From the IMG/VR virus record IMGVR_UViG_3300009008_000182, positions 1 to 29,543 of that record: a stretch of DNA of 29,543 nt; one strand, given 5' to 3'. The position numbers and the translations under genes are program-made. Below, piece by piece: positions 8,101-16,188 of this stretch. This stretch comes from a virus. The notes below the pieces were generated by a model. The model did not search any database. It saw nothing but the letters and a program-made list of their open reading frames with translations, and was not told the origin of the DNA. Numbering within the stretch: the stretch's first letter is position 1; every line of letters starts with the position of its first letter.

Positions 8101-10010
8101 CTGTTGGTATTCCTTTGGTCATCGCAGGCATACTTATTGGATATGGTGGGTTGATGTTGGGGCTGGGTCTGGGTGCCCTTGGTTTGGGCGTCGGAAAGTT
8201 AATGCCGCATCTTCCAAACATGGGCTTGCTTGCTATAATGTTGCCGCTCCTTGCTGCTGCTCTGATGTGGTCAGCTACCCCGCTTCTTATTGCAGGCGTC
8301 TTGCTGCTCGCCGCTGGCGTGCCATTTGGTTTGGGCGCAGCGATGATTGGCATCGGACTCTGGGCACTTACAGCTACGTCCGCAGATTGGCCAACATTAT
8401 TGATTTTGCCTGCCGTCGCCATGGCATTGATGATGGCTGCTCCGATGTTATTCTGGGCGGGGCTTGCGATGCTCAACGCAGGACCGGGATTTATTGTTGG
8501 CGCAATTTTGATTGGAATTGGTATGGCGATTCTTGCGAATCCGTTGATGCAATTTGCTCAGGCGATTGCGGTTCTAGGTCCGTTTATTCCCGCACTGCCA
8601 GCTTTGGCAATGGGTCTAATCATGCTCGGCTTTGCCTTGCCAATCTTTGGATTTGGATTGTTGATGCTTGGCATCGTTGCTTCACTGCCGTTCTTCTCTA
8701 CGGGGCTTGATGTTTTAACTGAGGCACTTTATGTGTTTGCAGACGCAATGTCTGGAATTCCAACAGAGAAAGCTGTGGCGCTTGGACAAATTTTCCAAGG
8801 CTTGGGCGGGCTGACTGACATGGCTGGCGTCGGCTCTGCGCTGATGGATTTCTCTTGGGGTGTTATGTTCTTGGGCTATGCCCTGACCTTCATGCCCGAT
8901 GGTGCCGACTTGATGGCGATGGCAGAAGGACTCAAGATGTTCGCGGAGACAGGCGCAAAACATGTTCTACCTGTATCCATTGCTCTTTATTCAGCCGCAC
9001 CTTATCTACTCGCAGCAGCATTTTTACTGGCACCAGCAGCCTTCTGGCTTGCAGTCGCTGGTCCACCTCTTGCATGGGCGATGTTCTGGATATCGACAGC
9101 ATTCGGCTTCATGGGCGAGGGGCCAGCGAAGGCTGGCATGGAAGCGGTTAACCAGAATTTCTTGGGAGCAGCAATTGGATTGTTTATTGGTGCGCCTTTG
9201 TTATTCTTTGCTTCTATATGGTTATTCTTTGCTGCACCGCTGTTCTTTATCGCCGCCTTCTTTATTGCCTTGGGAATGTCGATGCTGAACGAGCCGCTGT
9301 TGCAGTTTACGATGACCATGCTGTTATTGGCACCCATCGCGGGAGCCTTACCTGCGCTAGCGTATGGTTTGTTCTTGCTGGGACTCGCTTTGCCTGTCTT
9401 TGGGTGGGGATTGTTTATGCTCGGCATCTTTGCTTCTCTACCATTCTTCCGTACAGGGCTTAGTGTACTCACTGAAGCACTTTATATATTCGCTGATGCC
9501 ATGTCTACAATTCCAGTTGAGAAGGCGGTCGCTCTTGGGCAGATTTTCACGGGTCTTGCTGCAATGACAGATATGGATGCGATGGCTGACGGGCTATACA
9601 CTGTTGCCGGGGCAATCTGGTTCCTGTCTTGGATTATGGGAACCATCCCAGAAGAAACATTAATGAAGATGAAGATGGTCTTTGACACTGCCCTTGACCC
9701 ACTTAATCAATTGGCAACAAACTTGACCCCAGAGGTGGTTACAAACGCCAGCGGTCTGGTAACAGAGGCTGAACGGTATGGTATCGCTCAGGCGTCGATG
9801 AAGGGCTTTGACCAAGATGCATTTGCTCAGGCTGTTGTCGGCGCTGCTAAGGCTGCTGGAGGCGGCGAAGGCAGTGGTGAGAAGGGTTCCGGCGGCGGCG
9901 AAGGCGGCGGCGGCAAGGGTCAGGATGTTGTTCTGGTTCTTAACGAGAGAGAATTTGGACGTGCAATTGAAGTTTATATGAACAAGAGAATTCCTTTGGG
10001 AGTGTCCTAA
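5190..10010 (+). CDS. Tail tape measure protein, highly hydrophobic and internally repeated
   Basis: The 1606-residue protein is the longest ORF and lies where a tape measure gene is expected. Tape measure proteins fix tail length and help DNA cross the inner membrane. Residues ~1-140 are coiled-coil-like (Ala/Gln/Lys/Glu). Residues ~140-480 are a soluble helical region rich in Ala, Met and Gly. From ~480 and especially ~670-1450 there are very many hydrophobic segments, including three 56-residue tandem repeats (from ~807) and two copies of a larger module 251 residues apart (~1172 and ~1423). A Gly/Glu-rich linker (~1553-1575) precedes a short conserved C-terminus (DVVLVLNEREFG....VYMNK). 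The ATG at 5190 follows CGGAGA. The amount of transmembrane-like sequence is far above a typical tape measure protein. Confidence 0.85.
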   Translation: MAGNGPSVSPEQLAMMDQLNQKLASAEVTAAEYAEAVKQGGLETAHAVTQLDAMIAKFQTLLDNANKLGISLGQIQTLQGSLNDAQAESNSLKNGELTLQESTSAKIAQKKAKQDKLTAAQKAFNKEIEGANVWGQDFLMKLAQGETAMEALIGKGANLNSVMDKIGAGAMLAMRDSFLATIGTADNMQASFNAMSGQAGAMNDTILSAHRGVGSLGVSMEKSGAAAQALYSDFNQFSSMNSSLQTEMIQTTASLENLGISSATTAGNIALATNAFGMTATESVALQDDLAKTAMAIGMPPATLAAEFAKAAPQLSVYGAKGIEVFKNMAAASKGLGMEMGTLLNLTSQFDTFEGAANAAGSLNSILGGDLLNSMDMLNATEDERIRMILQATDASGKQWSTMGKFEKMAVANAAGITDMAEANKLFGGGLKGYDDAQKAMADNAVAEAELAEAKAAAVSMGEKMKIMMQQLAVAIQPAINFVHAMLNGVLKLNDAFGGVLLPVLVGGIAVIWAGVNAFQFYQKAQKAVAIGKALLAGESLKEVAASGASAAAKGTEGVACGALATCKKFEKAATDSSTRSTNMGVLAHIRSGAIKVANTARTWALLAAERALTAVRWLGAKASAFMAWALGGQASAQTLVARTAKPAAAASGSFGKAMQTLGHPKVLIGIAAIALLALGLGVLAHGVAKIIGGLTEMLRLFMSAPDAIIPAVLGLAMVAAVVYGIAWAFATLAPIAPLAMMAMIQIGIGMMFLAVPIMLLSVGIAMMGNALALMDTATMLQFAMVLPIFAWALMASIVPMMIAAAFFAPAAFAIGLGLAFIGLGLQLIAPNVSSMPMLAIGLMALGWGLLAAAFPMWLASIFFAPAAVLVGIGLAALGLGLNLIAPNVGAMPGVALGLVALGCGLYAAAFPMWLASIFFAPAAIFVGIGLAALGLGLKLIVPHVPAMAMLGPNLILLAIGLYFAVPLLLAVGIPLVIAGILIGYGGLMLGLGLGALGLGVGKLMPHLPNMGLLAIMLPLLAAALMWSATPLLIAGVLLLAAGVPFGLGAAMIGIGLWALTATSADWPTLLILPAVAMALMMAAPMLFWAGLAMLNAGPGFIVGAILIGIGMAILANPLMQFAQAIAVLGPFIPALPALAMGLIMLGFALPIFGFGLLMLGIVASLPFFSTGLDVLTEALYVFADAMSGIPTEKAVALGQIFQGLGGLTDMAGVGSALMDFSWGVMFLGYALTFMPDGADLMAMAEGLKMFAETGAKHVLPVSIALYSAAPYLLAAAFLLAPAAFWLAVAGPPLAWAMFWISTAFGFMGEGPAKAGMEAVNQNFLGAAIGLFIGAPLLFFASIWLFFAAPLFFIAAFFIALGMSMLNEPLLQFTMTMLLLAPIAGALPALAYGLFLLGLALPVFGWGLFMLGIFASLPFFRTGLSVLTEALYIFADAMSTIPVEKAVALGQIFTGLAAMTDMDAMADGLYTVAGAIWFLSWIMGTIPEETLMKMKMVFDTALDPLNQLATNLTPEVVTNASGLVTEAERYGIAQASMKGFDQDAFAQAVVGAAKAAGGGEGSGEKGSGGGEGGGGKGQDVVLVLNEREFGRAIEVYMNKRIPLGVS
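7608..8030 (+). repeat. Tandem 168-bp (56-residue) repeats in the tape measure gene
   Basis: The block starting FFAPAA..(I/L)G(L/I)GLA..GLGL.LI.P.V begins at 7608, 7776 and 7944, spaced exactly 168 bp. The second copy repeats LAAAFPMWLASIFFAPAA almost identically as YAAAFPMWLASIFFAPAA. The third decays after about 28 codons. High DNA similarity between copies 2 and 3 suggests fairly recent duplication, which would lengthen the tail by a fixed step. Confidence 0.85.
8485..8802 (+). repeat. Long tape-measure module, copy 1
   Basis: A module of about 105 residues contains ALPALAMGL...LGFALP(I/V)FG.GL.MLGI.ASLPFF then TGLDVLTEALYVFADAMS.IP.EKAVALGQIF. It recurs 753 bp (251 residues) downstream. 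It pairs a hydrophobic hairpin-like segment with an amphipathic ending. Confidence 0.8.
9238..9555 (+). repeat. Long tape-measure module, copy 2
   Basis: This is the second copy of the module seen at 8485-8802, e.g. TGLSVLTEALYIFADAMS versus TGLDVLTEALYVFADAMS, followed by IPVEKAVALGQIF. The offset is exactly in frame (753 bp). Confidence 0.8.
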
Positions 10011-10033
10011 TTAATATGATGGAGGAAAGATAA

Positions 10034-10828
10034 ATGGCAGACTATGGTTGGTCAGATGGCACGTTTGATAGTGGCATGGAAGGCGATAATACAGACTTGC
10101 TTGCGAATTTAAAAGGTCTTGTTATTGACATTTTTCATATTCCGTCAAAGTCGAATGTTGTCTTTAAGGCGTTTGTTACGTCTTATCAGGATAAGTTTGC
10201 ATCGGAGTATAACACGGAAGATGTTTATGGGCGCATGGACCCCATTCAAACCTTCAAGGCAACCAAAAGAAATATTTCTTTGGGGTGGGACGTTGTTTCT
10301 GCCTCGGCAAAAGAAGCAAAAGAAAACTTAGAGCGTTGTACAAGATTATTCCAGATGCTATACCCGTCGTATGCCGCCACAGGCGCATCATCCGCGCCTA
10401 CTACCGGGTCAGCCGGTGAATCTGTGGCTGGCACAGCAAGTACGATTACTGGTGGACCTATTTTTAGATTAAAGTTTGCCAATCTCATCCAAGATGTATC
10501 GGCTGAGATTAGCGAAGGCTCTGCAACTTCAGCAGAAATTGCTGGGCTTGTTGGGACAATCAGCGGGTTCACTTATGAGCCGGATTTTGACGCTGGCTTT
10601 TTTGATGAAGGTATCGGTACTCTATACCCACAGACAATTAATTTGTCTATGGAATATACTGTCAACCATACTCATGAATTGGGCTGGAAAGCCGAAGGCG
10701 CTGACTCGAAAAACCGTACCCATGCATTCCCGTACAACAATAGTGGCGAAGAACCCGAGGTCGGCACTCCCACAACTGATGACCCCGACGAGGCAGAAGC
10801 AGCGGGCGGCGAAACGACTGGCGCGTGA
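10034..10828 (+). CDS. Probable baseplate/tail-tube-initiator structural protein
   Basis: The 264-residue protein follows the tape measure gene with a GGAGGAAAG ribosome-binding site. Its core (~40-120: FKAFVTSYQDKF.SEY...DVYGRMDPIQTFK.TKR.ISLGWDV...A..A..N...C..L.QMLYP) is of the kind seen in baseplate/tube-junction proteins of contractile phages, but I cannot assign it to a numbered T4 gene with confidence. A Ser/Thr/Gly/Ala linker (~122-145) interrupts the domain. The C-terminal ~30 residues are acidic and disordered (Asp/Glu/Pro/Thr). The next gene is the LysM baseplate protein, supporting a baseplate role. Confidence 0.55.
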   Translation: MADYGWSDGTFDSGMEGDNTDLLANLKGLVIDIFHIPSKSNVVFKAFVTSYQDKFASEYNTEDVYGRMDPIQTFKATKRNISLGWDVVSASAKEAKENLERCTRLFQMLYPSYAATGASSAPTTGSAGESVAGTASTITGGPIFRLKFANLIQDVSAEISEGSATSAEIAGLVGTISGFTYEPDFDAGFFDEGIGTLYPQTINLSMEYTVNHTHELGWKAEGADSKNRTHAFPYNNSGEEPEVGTPTTDDPDEAEAAGGETTGA

Positions 10829-10861
10829 TTCCCGTGGTCAGTATAATATAGGAGATAAATA

Positions 10862-11206
10862 ATGGCAGGCAGCAGATACGACAGCAAAAGACCAAAGGTT
10901 AACACAACCGATGTTTATGAAGAACTTCGGGAAGAACGTGGTGTTTCAAAAATCACTCATTACCAAACTGCCAATCTGACTCATCCGACCGTTGAGCAGC
11001 GACGGCAGCTTGAAAGGATTGGGCATATTTGGAAGGTAGGAGACAGATTCTATAAGCTTGCACATGCTCACTATGGCGACACCCGCTACTGGTGGGTGAT
11101 AGCTTGGTACAATAAGAAACCAACAGAGTCGCATATAAAAATAGGCGACACTATTAAAATTCCTCACCCTCTGCACAAGGTGCTGGGATTCATGAGGAAT
11201 GAATAA
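10862..11206 (+). CDS. Baseplate LysM-domain protein (gp53-like)
   Basis: The 114-residue protein has a C-terminal LysM-like domain with the pattern IWKVGDRFYKLAHAHYGD.RYWWVIAWYN..PTES.IK.GD.IKIP.P, characteristic of phage baseplate wedge proteins (T4 gp53 type) and related tail hub LysM proteins. In baseplates the LysM fold acts as a protein-protein connector and may touch peptidoglycan. The start has GGAGATAA. Its stop overlaps the next gene's ATG (TAATG at 11204-11208), so the two are translationally coupled. Confidence 0.75.
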   Translation: MAGSRYDSKRPKVNTTDVYEELREERGVSKITHYQTANLTHPTVEQRRQLERIGHIWKVGDRFYKLAHAHYGDTRYWWVIAWYNKKPTESHIKIGDTIKIPHPLHKVLGFMRNE

Positions 11207-13566
11207 TGGCAGACCCAGAAGTCATAGAGAATGAAGAAGATGCATTAGAAGCAAGGCGCCTGCAAGAGCAGTGCTTTTTAATTAATAGTTTTGAAGGCTT
11301 TGCTGAGTCCAATATGGAGAAGACATATGAAAATTTTATTCCCATTCAGCATGATAGCCCAATGGAGGTTGTCCAGAAGCTGTTAGCCATCCCAGACCTT
11401 ATGGGGCTGATGTCTATCAAGCCTTATTTACTCTCTGCCTTGGTTCCACAGATACGACTTTATAAAGTTCACTATGAAACTGTCTCAGCCAGCGGTACTC
11501 CAATTGAAATGCCATTTGAAGACTTCTTGAGTGCGTCCATGTTGGAAAATATAACTGCTTCCGGCTCCCAGCGCGGCATGGGCGTCGGCTTAAAAAGTTT
11601 TGAGTGGGAGTTGCTTGGGACAAACCCCGCAGAATCAGATAATAATATTAAAGCAAAATTGAAATTGCACTTCAATACGCTTGAGGATTTCGTTACGCCA
11701 AGAGGATACCATGCGGAGACAGAAACAGAAGTCTCTTACATGAATCTGATTGTCCCAGTCAAAAAGTTTAATCTAGATACCTCCGATAAGTGTGACGATA
11801 AGCAGTCAGAAGGTCAGAGAAGTTATAATAATAAATACTTTCGGTTGAAGGTGTCAGTTGGCTATGGCACACCCGCAGGCTCAATCTGGGATGCAGCCGC
11901 TGAAGGTGCGGCTCTCAAGGGCGCAATTGACAACGCTAGACAGTTTTTTTACTTAACCCTTATTAGCCATTCGTTGGACTTTAGAGAAGACGGCTCGCTG
12001 GACTTGGAAGTTGAGTATGTGGCGGCGATGGAGGGCGCACTTATTCACCCTAAAGCGGATGTGCTGCTGATATCTGACCAAGCTGAAGCTATTATGGAGA
12101 ATATAGAAGAACGTGCTGCCGAAGAAGCCGAGCAGCAGGAAGCGGTCGATGCAGAGACAGAGGCTAATTGCAAGAACGATGACGATGATACCGCAGAAGC
12201 AGATGATTTGGAAAAGCTGGAAGAAGACAACGCAGAAGCCAATGCCGATGACAAAGCTATTTTGTATAAGGCGATTTTATCAGCCTTGGAAGACACAGGG
12301 GGAATTTATTCCTTTTCATTAGATGCTGAAGACGTGGGCGAGTTAAGCGGAGGGCAAGCTGCCAACGCCGATGACATTGAACGACCAACGTGGAGCAAAT
12401 CAGATGTCATCCGCGAAACAAACAACCGTGCATCAGTGTCGGGTTCGACCGCTGAGTTGGGCGATGCTGTTGACAGTGCTGCCGATGATGGGGGTGCCGA
12501 AGCCGCCCAAGCTTCCGCTGCCGCCGAACCGGATGAACAGCAGATTATGTATTTTCACTTCGGCGACTTGTTGGACGTTGCATTGGGGGTCTTATACAAA
12601 AACGGACACCCAAATGAACTTTCTGAAATAAAATGCCTGACGGGACCATATGTCTATTTCAATCCAAATTCAGGAAAACTATCGAGCCAATATAACATGT
12701 GTGATATTCCAATTGCAATGAACTTGTTTTCGGTTTGGTTCATGGACAATGTGGTAAAGCCGCAGCGACTAAAATACCCACTGAAACAATTTATTAAAGA
12801 TGCAGTCACTGGGCTTGTCGGTGCTGCCATGAAACCGCAATGTTTCGGGAGCGACTATGGAGCAGCCCCAGCCTCCCTCAGTATGCAGCTAATAGAGGCA
12901 CCAGCTACCAACGATGGTAAGTGTCGCGTCACCAACACCGACCCCGATGGAGCAGCCATCGGTGGCAAGCGCGTGGGCATCGACGCTATCATGCCCTATC
13001 CCGATGCCATCGACGCAGAAACGGCAAAGGCTTACTCGTATTTGTTCATGTATGTTTCCTCTGCTGGTGCCAATGCGTTTGGTCCACCTCAAGATGGCGA
13101 AGGCACGCGAGAAGAAAGAGATTCTAAGTTGGGCATTTATCATATGAGAATCGGCTCGGACTCTGGGCTGCTCAAGAAAGTTAAATTTAAAAAGAGCGAC
13201 CAACCGTATGCTAGAGAAGCCCGCATGGAACAGGCGGGCGAACTTGATGGCGATTCGTTGAGGGAAAAATACGATGCAGATGTGGAGTTGTTTGGCAACG
13301 CTATATTTAAACCGGGTACACACTGCTATATTGACCCTACAACGGTTGGGGCAGGCGACCCCGCAAGAATTGAAACGCTAGCAAGAAGAATGGGGTTAGG
13401 TGGATACTTTATGGTAACAAAGGTCAAGTCGGCAATTGAAGCAGGAAAGTTTTCAACAGACCTTGAAACGATTTGGGTCGCCAGCGGGTCAGGTAAAGCC
13501 CCCACTGATGCATGTGGCGAGAGCGATGAAGAGTGTTCGGACGGGGCACCGGGTTCACCAGTATAA
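11206..13566 (+). CDS. Large virion structural protein, likely baseplate hub component
   Basis: The 786-residue protein is coupled to the LysM baseplate gene. Its N-terminal domain (~15-290) contains SFEWELLGTNP....NIKAKLKLHFN, and its C-terminal part ends in a domain with LARRMGLGGYFMVTKVKSAIEAG, similar in feel to hub/gp27-like beta domains that close with a conserved strand. A very acidic, Ala/Glu/Asp-rich linker (~290-345) and an Ala/Ser/Asp segment (~380-445) split the protein into domains. No enzymatic motif is seen. Position within the baseplate run supports a structural role; the precise homology is not secure. Confidence 0.55.
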   Translation: MADPEVIENEEDALEARRLQEQCFLINSFEGFAESNMEKTYENFIPIQHDSPMEVVQKLLAIPDLMGLMSIKPYLLSALVPQIRLYKVHYETVSASGTPIEMPFEDFLSASMLENITASGSQRGMGVGLKSFEWELLGTNPAESDNNIKAKLKLHFNTLEDFVTPRGYHAETETEVSYMNLIVPVKKFNLDTSDKCDDKQSEGQRSYNNKYFRLKVSVGYGTPAGSIWDAAAEGAALKGAIDNARQFFYLTLISHSLDFREDGSLDLEVEYVAAMEGALIHPKADVLLISDQAEAIMENIEERAAEEAEQQEAVDAETEANCKNDDDDTAEADDLEKLEEDNAEANADDKAILYKAILSALEDTGGIYSFSLDAEDVGELSGGQAANADDIERPTWSKSDVIRETNNRASVSGSTAELGDAVDSAADDGGAEAAQASAAAEPDEQQIMYFHFGDLLDVALGVLYKNGHPNELSEIKCLTGPYVYFNPNSGKLSSQYNMCDIPIAMNLFSVWFMDNVVKPQRLKYPLKQFIKDAVTGLVGAAMKPQCFGSDYGAAPASLSMQLIEAPATNDGKCRVTNTDPDGAAIGGKRVGIDAIMPYPDAIDAETAKAYSYLFMYVSSAGANAFGPPQDGEGTREERDSKLGIYHMRIGSDSGLLKKVKFKKSDQPYAREARMEQAGELDGDSLREKYDADVELFGNAIFKPGTHCYIDPTTVGAGDPARIETLARRMGLGGYFMVTKVKSAIEAGKFSTDLETIWVASGSGKAPTDACGESDEECSDGAPGSPV

Positions 13567-13581
13567 GGGAGGATATGATTT

Positions 13582-14994
13582 ATGTCAAAGTTAACAGCAA
13601 AGAAAGTTAAGAAACGGATTAAAAGGTACGGTATTAAGAAGGGCAGGGTAGGCGACCCCAGTCTTATCCCAGTTGGCGTCAACGAGTTGGGAGCAAAGGA
13701 CTTGTTTATTCAAAAAGGGCTTTACGCCACCACTTCATATCCAGATTTTGCTCCAACACCGTTGGATACATTTCATAAATATAATAATCTTTATGGCAGA
13801 GTTGATGACAGCATGAATCCAATTTTCTTAGCTGAAGATAATTTAAAACAGTTGCCAATGGGACCGAGTGGGGATACAATGTTCGCTCTGGGTTTTGTTG
13901 CGGAAGCTTTCAAGGACTTGCAAAAATATTTTAAAAATGCCGTCGCCACAGGGCGAGTGTCAGAAGCAGACACCGCTTATCCAACTCCAGAAGCGTTGCA
14001 GGCGTGGAGTACGGACACGGGCGTCCACGCTAAGTATAACCTTTATTGGGAAAGTTTGTATACAACATTTGTTGGAAAATATATGGACTCATTCTTGAAT
14101 CAAAAAATCCGCAATTTTGATGATTTTGTAAAAGTGTTTTTGGGGTACACCACGACGTTGGCTTATTCAAAGCCCGTCACCCGGGTGGCGTTCCTCACTT
14201 CTAATAAGATAGACCCCCGCGCATCTGGTCTTGTGATAGATATGTACTCGGGAGAGCATGATGATGACTATGCCAAGTATACCGGATTCATTCGCGACCA
14301 AAACTTTTCTTTCTTTGCCAGAAGCTGTGAACGCTTCGGCTTTTATGTTAATAAAAATGCTCCTTGGCGCATTTGTGCTGACATTACTAATCCGTACATG
14401 CAAGAAAAACTCAAGCAATTCGGGATGGAATCCGAAAAGGAATTTTTCACCACTTATTACCTGAAGGCGTCAAATTATGAATTAGATAACTTGAAGATAA
14501 GGTTGTTTCAAGTCTACGATTTGTTTTTAAAGCAATATCCAGACGTAACAACCCTTTCTCCCTCAACCGCCCCAGAGATAGCTGCATCGTTTGTGCCGGG
14601 AAGGAAAAAAGATGGGGGTATCAAGACGATTATTACTTATCAGCAACGAGAGACAATGACGTTTGAAGAATTGAACAGGAGGTTCCCAGATGAATATTGG
14701 ATGAGGCTTTATATTTACCTGAGAGCAGTCGAAACCCACAAGACCTATACCCAAATAGAGTTTGATAGAACAGTGAGGGTCGCCTGTGAATATATGAATT
14801 ATGTTGGATTGTGGAGGGCGATTGAATATACTGATGAGGTCTTTCGTCTAACAGACAATGAGATTTACGAACAGCGGACAAGCCCGCTCTATGAAAAAAC
14901 TTTGAAAAAAGACTTGACAGCCGAAGATGAGTGTGTTACATTATCAAGTAATATAAATGAAGTCAGAAGTTCCAGACCCAGTTTCTATTTTTAA
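13582..14994 (+). CDS. Conserved hypothetical protein, probably virion-associated
   Basis: The 470-residue protein begins with a strongly basic segment (SKLTAKKVKKRIKRYGIKKGR), then a long globular region rich in Tyr, Phe and Asn. No signal peptide, transmembrane segment or nucleotide-binding motif is visible. GGGAGG precedes the ATG at 13582; an ATG at 13575 is out of frame and short. It is the last gene of the tail block and its 3' end carries a promoter for the polymerase gene. It could be a structural protein or a nucleic-acid-associated factor. I do not recognise the family. Confidence 0.5.
   Translation: MSKLTAKKVKKRIKRYGIKKGRVGDPSLIPVGVNELGAKDLFIQKGLYATTSYPDFAPTPLDTFHKYNNLYGRVDDSMNPIFLAEDNLKQLPMGPSGDTMFALGFVAEAFKDLQKYFKNAVATGRVSEADTAYPTPEALQAWSTDTGVHAKYNLYWESLYTTFVGKYMDSFLNQKIRNFDDFVKVFLGYTTTLAYSKPVTRVAFLTSNKIDPRASGLVIDMYSGEHDDDYAKYTGFIRDQNFSFFARSCERFGFYVNKNAPWRICADITNPYMQEKLKQFGMESEKEFFTTYYLKASNYELDNLKIRLFQVYDLFLKQYPDVTTLSPSTAPEIAASFVPGRKKDGGIKTIITYQQRETMTFEELNRRFPDEYWMRLYIYLRAVETHKTYTQIEFDRTVRVACEYMNYVGLWRAIEYTDEVFRLTDNEIYEQRTSPLYEKTLKKDLTAEDECVTLSSNINEVRSSRPSFYF
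14914..14942 (+). promoter_or_regulatory. Sigma70-type promoter for the DNA polymerase/tubulin genes
   Basis: TTGACA (14914-14919), a 17-bp spacer and TACATT (14937-14942) with an extended -10 TGT just before it. The promoter lies inside the 3' end of the preceding structural gene, about 60 bp before the family A polymerase start. It marks the switch from tail to replication genes. Confidence 0.7.
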
Positions 14995-15003
14995 AGGTGA
15001 TTA

Positions 15004-16188
15004 ATGCTGTTTCAGACACTTGATGACAAGGCAGAGTGCTTTGGCATATATGCGGATGGTCATGTCTACTATGAGAACCTTCCAAACGACCTGACAAGGA
15101 CGTGGAATTATTCAAGCCACCTCGGTGCGGCACCGATTGAGTACGCTCAGATGCTCTGTGGCGGTCGTTCGCTGGCAGAAGTATGCCCAGCCCACCTCAA
15201 GCCAGAGTGGGAAGCTGTCACTCATCAGATGAGGGCATATTTAAATTCTTTTCGTGAAGCTAAAATTTCGCTCAATGAACATTGCTTCTATAACTTGGTT
15301 CCCGAGCGTTTTCTGGTTGATTTGTGTGAGGCTAAAAATAGTATTTGTGAATTTGTTTTTGAAAATTATCAGAAGCCAGAAAACTATGATTTCATGATGG
15401 ATGTTGTTCGCCTCACCACGGATATAAACAATCATCGCCTCTGTATCGACAAGCATCCCATGCGCTCTCGGCTCGGCACTCATCAGGGTCGCCTCTTGTG
15501 GCGCACCTTGGACGCTATGAGTCGCTATATTAAATACAATGCGTATGGCACCAAGACCGGGCGGCTCTCAACAGTCAAGGGAAGCTTCCCAATACTGACA
15601 TTGAATAAAGATTTTCGCAGCATCTTGGTTCCAAACAATGACTGGCTGGTCGAACTTGATTTCAATGCCGCTGAGTTGAGGACGCTCCTTGGCTTGTCTG
15701 GGCTGCAACAGCCAGTCGATGACATTCACATGTGGAATGTAAAAAACGTATACGCTGGGCAACTCACTAGAGATGAGGCAAAGCAGAAGATATTTGCATG
15801 GCTCTACAACCCCGAGGCGACTGACACTAGATGTAGCAAGGCATACAAGAGGGGCGAAGTCTTGGGAGAGTATTGGGACGGGCAGACAGTTGCGACTCCA
15901 TTTAATAGGAAAATTCCTGCCGACAAGAAACATGCGCTCAACTATTTAATACAAAGCACCTCCAGCGATGTCTTTTTAGACCGAGCGGTGGCTGTTCATG
16001 AATTTCTTAAAGACAAGAAAAGTCATATTTCAATGCTCATTCACGACAGCATTGTTCTTGACTTGGCTGAGTGTGATATGCCCGAGTTGAAAAAAATTGT
16101 TAACATTTTCTCTGAAACGCGGTATGGTAAGTACAAGGTTGGCGTTAGTGCTGGAAAGACCTTTGGTGATTTGCGGAGGATTCGATGA
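15004..16188 (+). CDS. Family A DNA polymerase lacking the exonuclease domain
   Basis: The 394-residue protein holds the polymerase core of family A enzymes. TKTGRLST (183-190) is the template/primer-binding motif. Motif A is LDFNAAELR (218-226), with the catalytic Asp and the usual E-L-R. Motif B is RDEAKQKIFAWLYN (256-269), matching R-x3-K-x3-F-x3-Y with Asn for the final Gly. Motif C is HDS (347-349), with Ser replacing the common Glu of HDE. Residues 1-160 match no exonuclease pattern I can see, so proofreading is absent, and the 5' nuclease is encoded separately at 21302. AAAGGTGAT precedes the ATG. The stop overlaps the tubulin-like gene (ATGA). With a family C polymerase also present at 28618, a repair or gap-filling role is plausible, but the main replicative role is not excluded. 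Confidence 0.85.
   Translation: MLFQTLDDKAECFGIYADGHVYYENLPNDLTRTWNYSSHLGAAPIEYAQMLCGGRSLAEVCPAHLKPEWEAVTHQMRAYLNSFREAKISLNEHCFYNLVPERFLVDLCEAKNSICEFVFENYQKPENYDFMMDVVRLTTDINNHRLCIDKHPMRSRLGTHQGRLLWRTLDAMSRYIKYNAYGTKTGRLSTVKGSFPILTLNKDFRSILVPNNDWLVELDFNAAELRTLLGLSGLQQPVDDIHMWNVKNVYAGQLTRDEAKQKIFAWLYNPEATDTRCSKAYKRGEVLGEYWDGQTVATPFNRKIPADKKHALNYLIQSTSSDVFLDRAVAVHEFLKDKKSHISMLIHDSIVLDLAECDMPELKKIVNIFSETRYGKYKVGVSAGKTFGDLRRIR

Noticed and set aside
7730-8710. 326-codon + strand open frame inside the tape measure gene, rich in Cys, Trp and Arg
   Set aside because: It is an out-of-frame shadow of the repetitive, GC-rich tape measure sequence, with no ribosome-binding site and an implausible composition.
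10842-10847. TATAAT before the LysM baseplate gene
   Set aside because: There is no -35 at the right spacing and no extended -10; a late-promoter role cannot be supported from one site.
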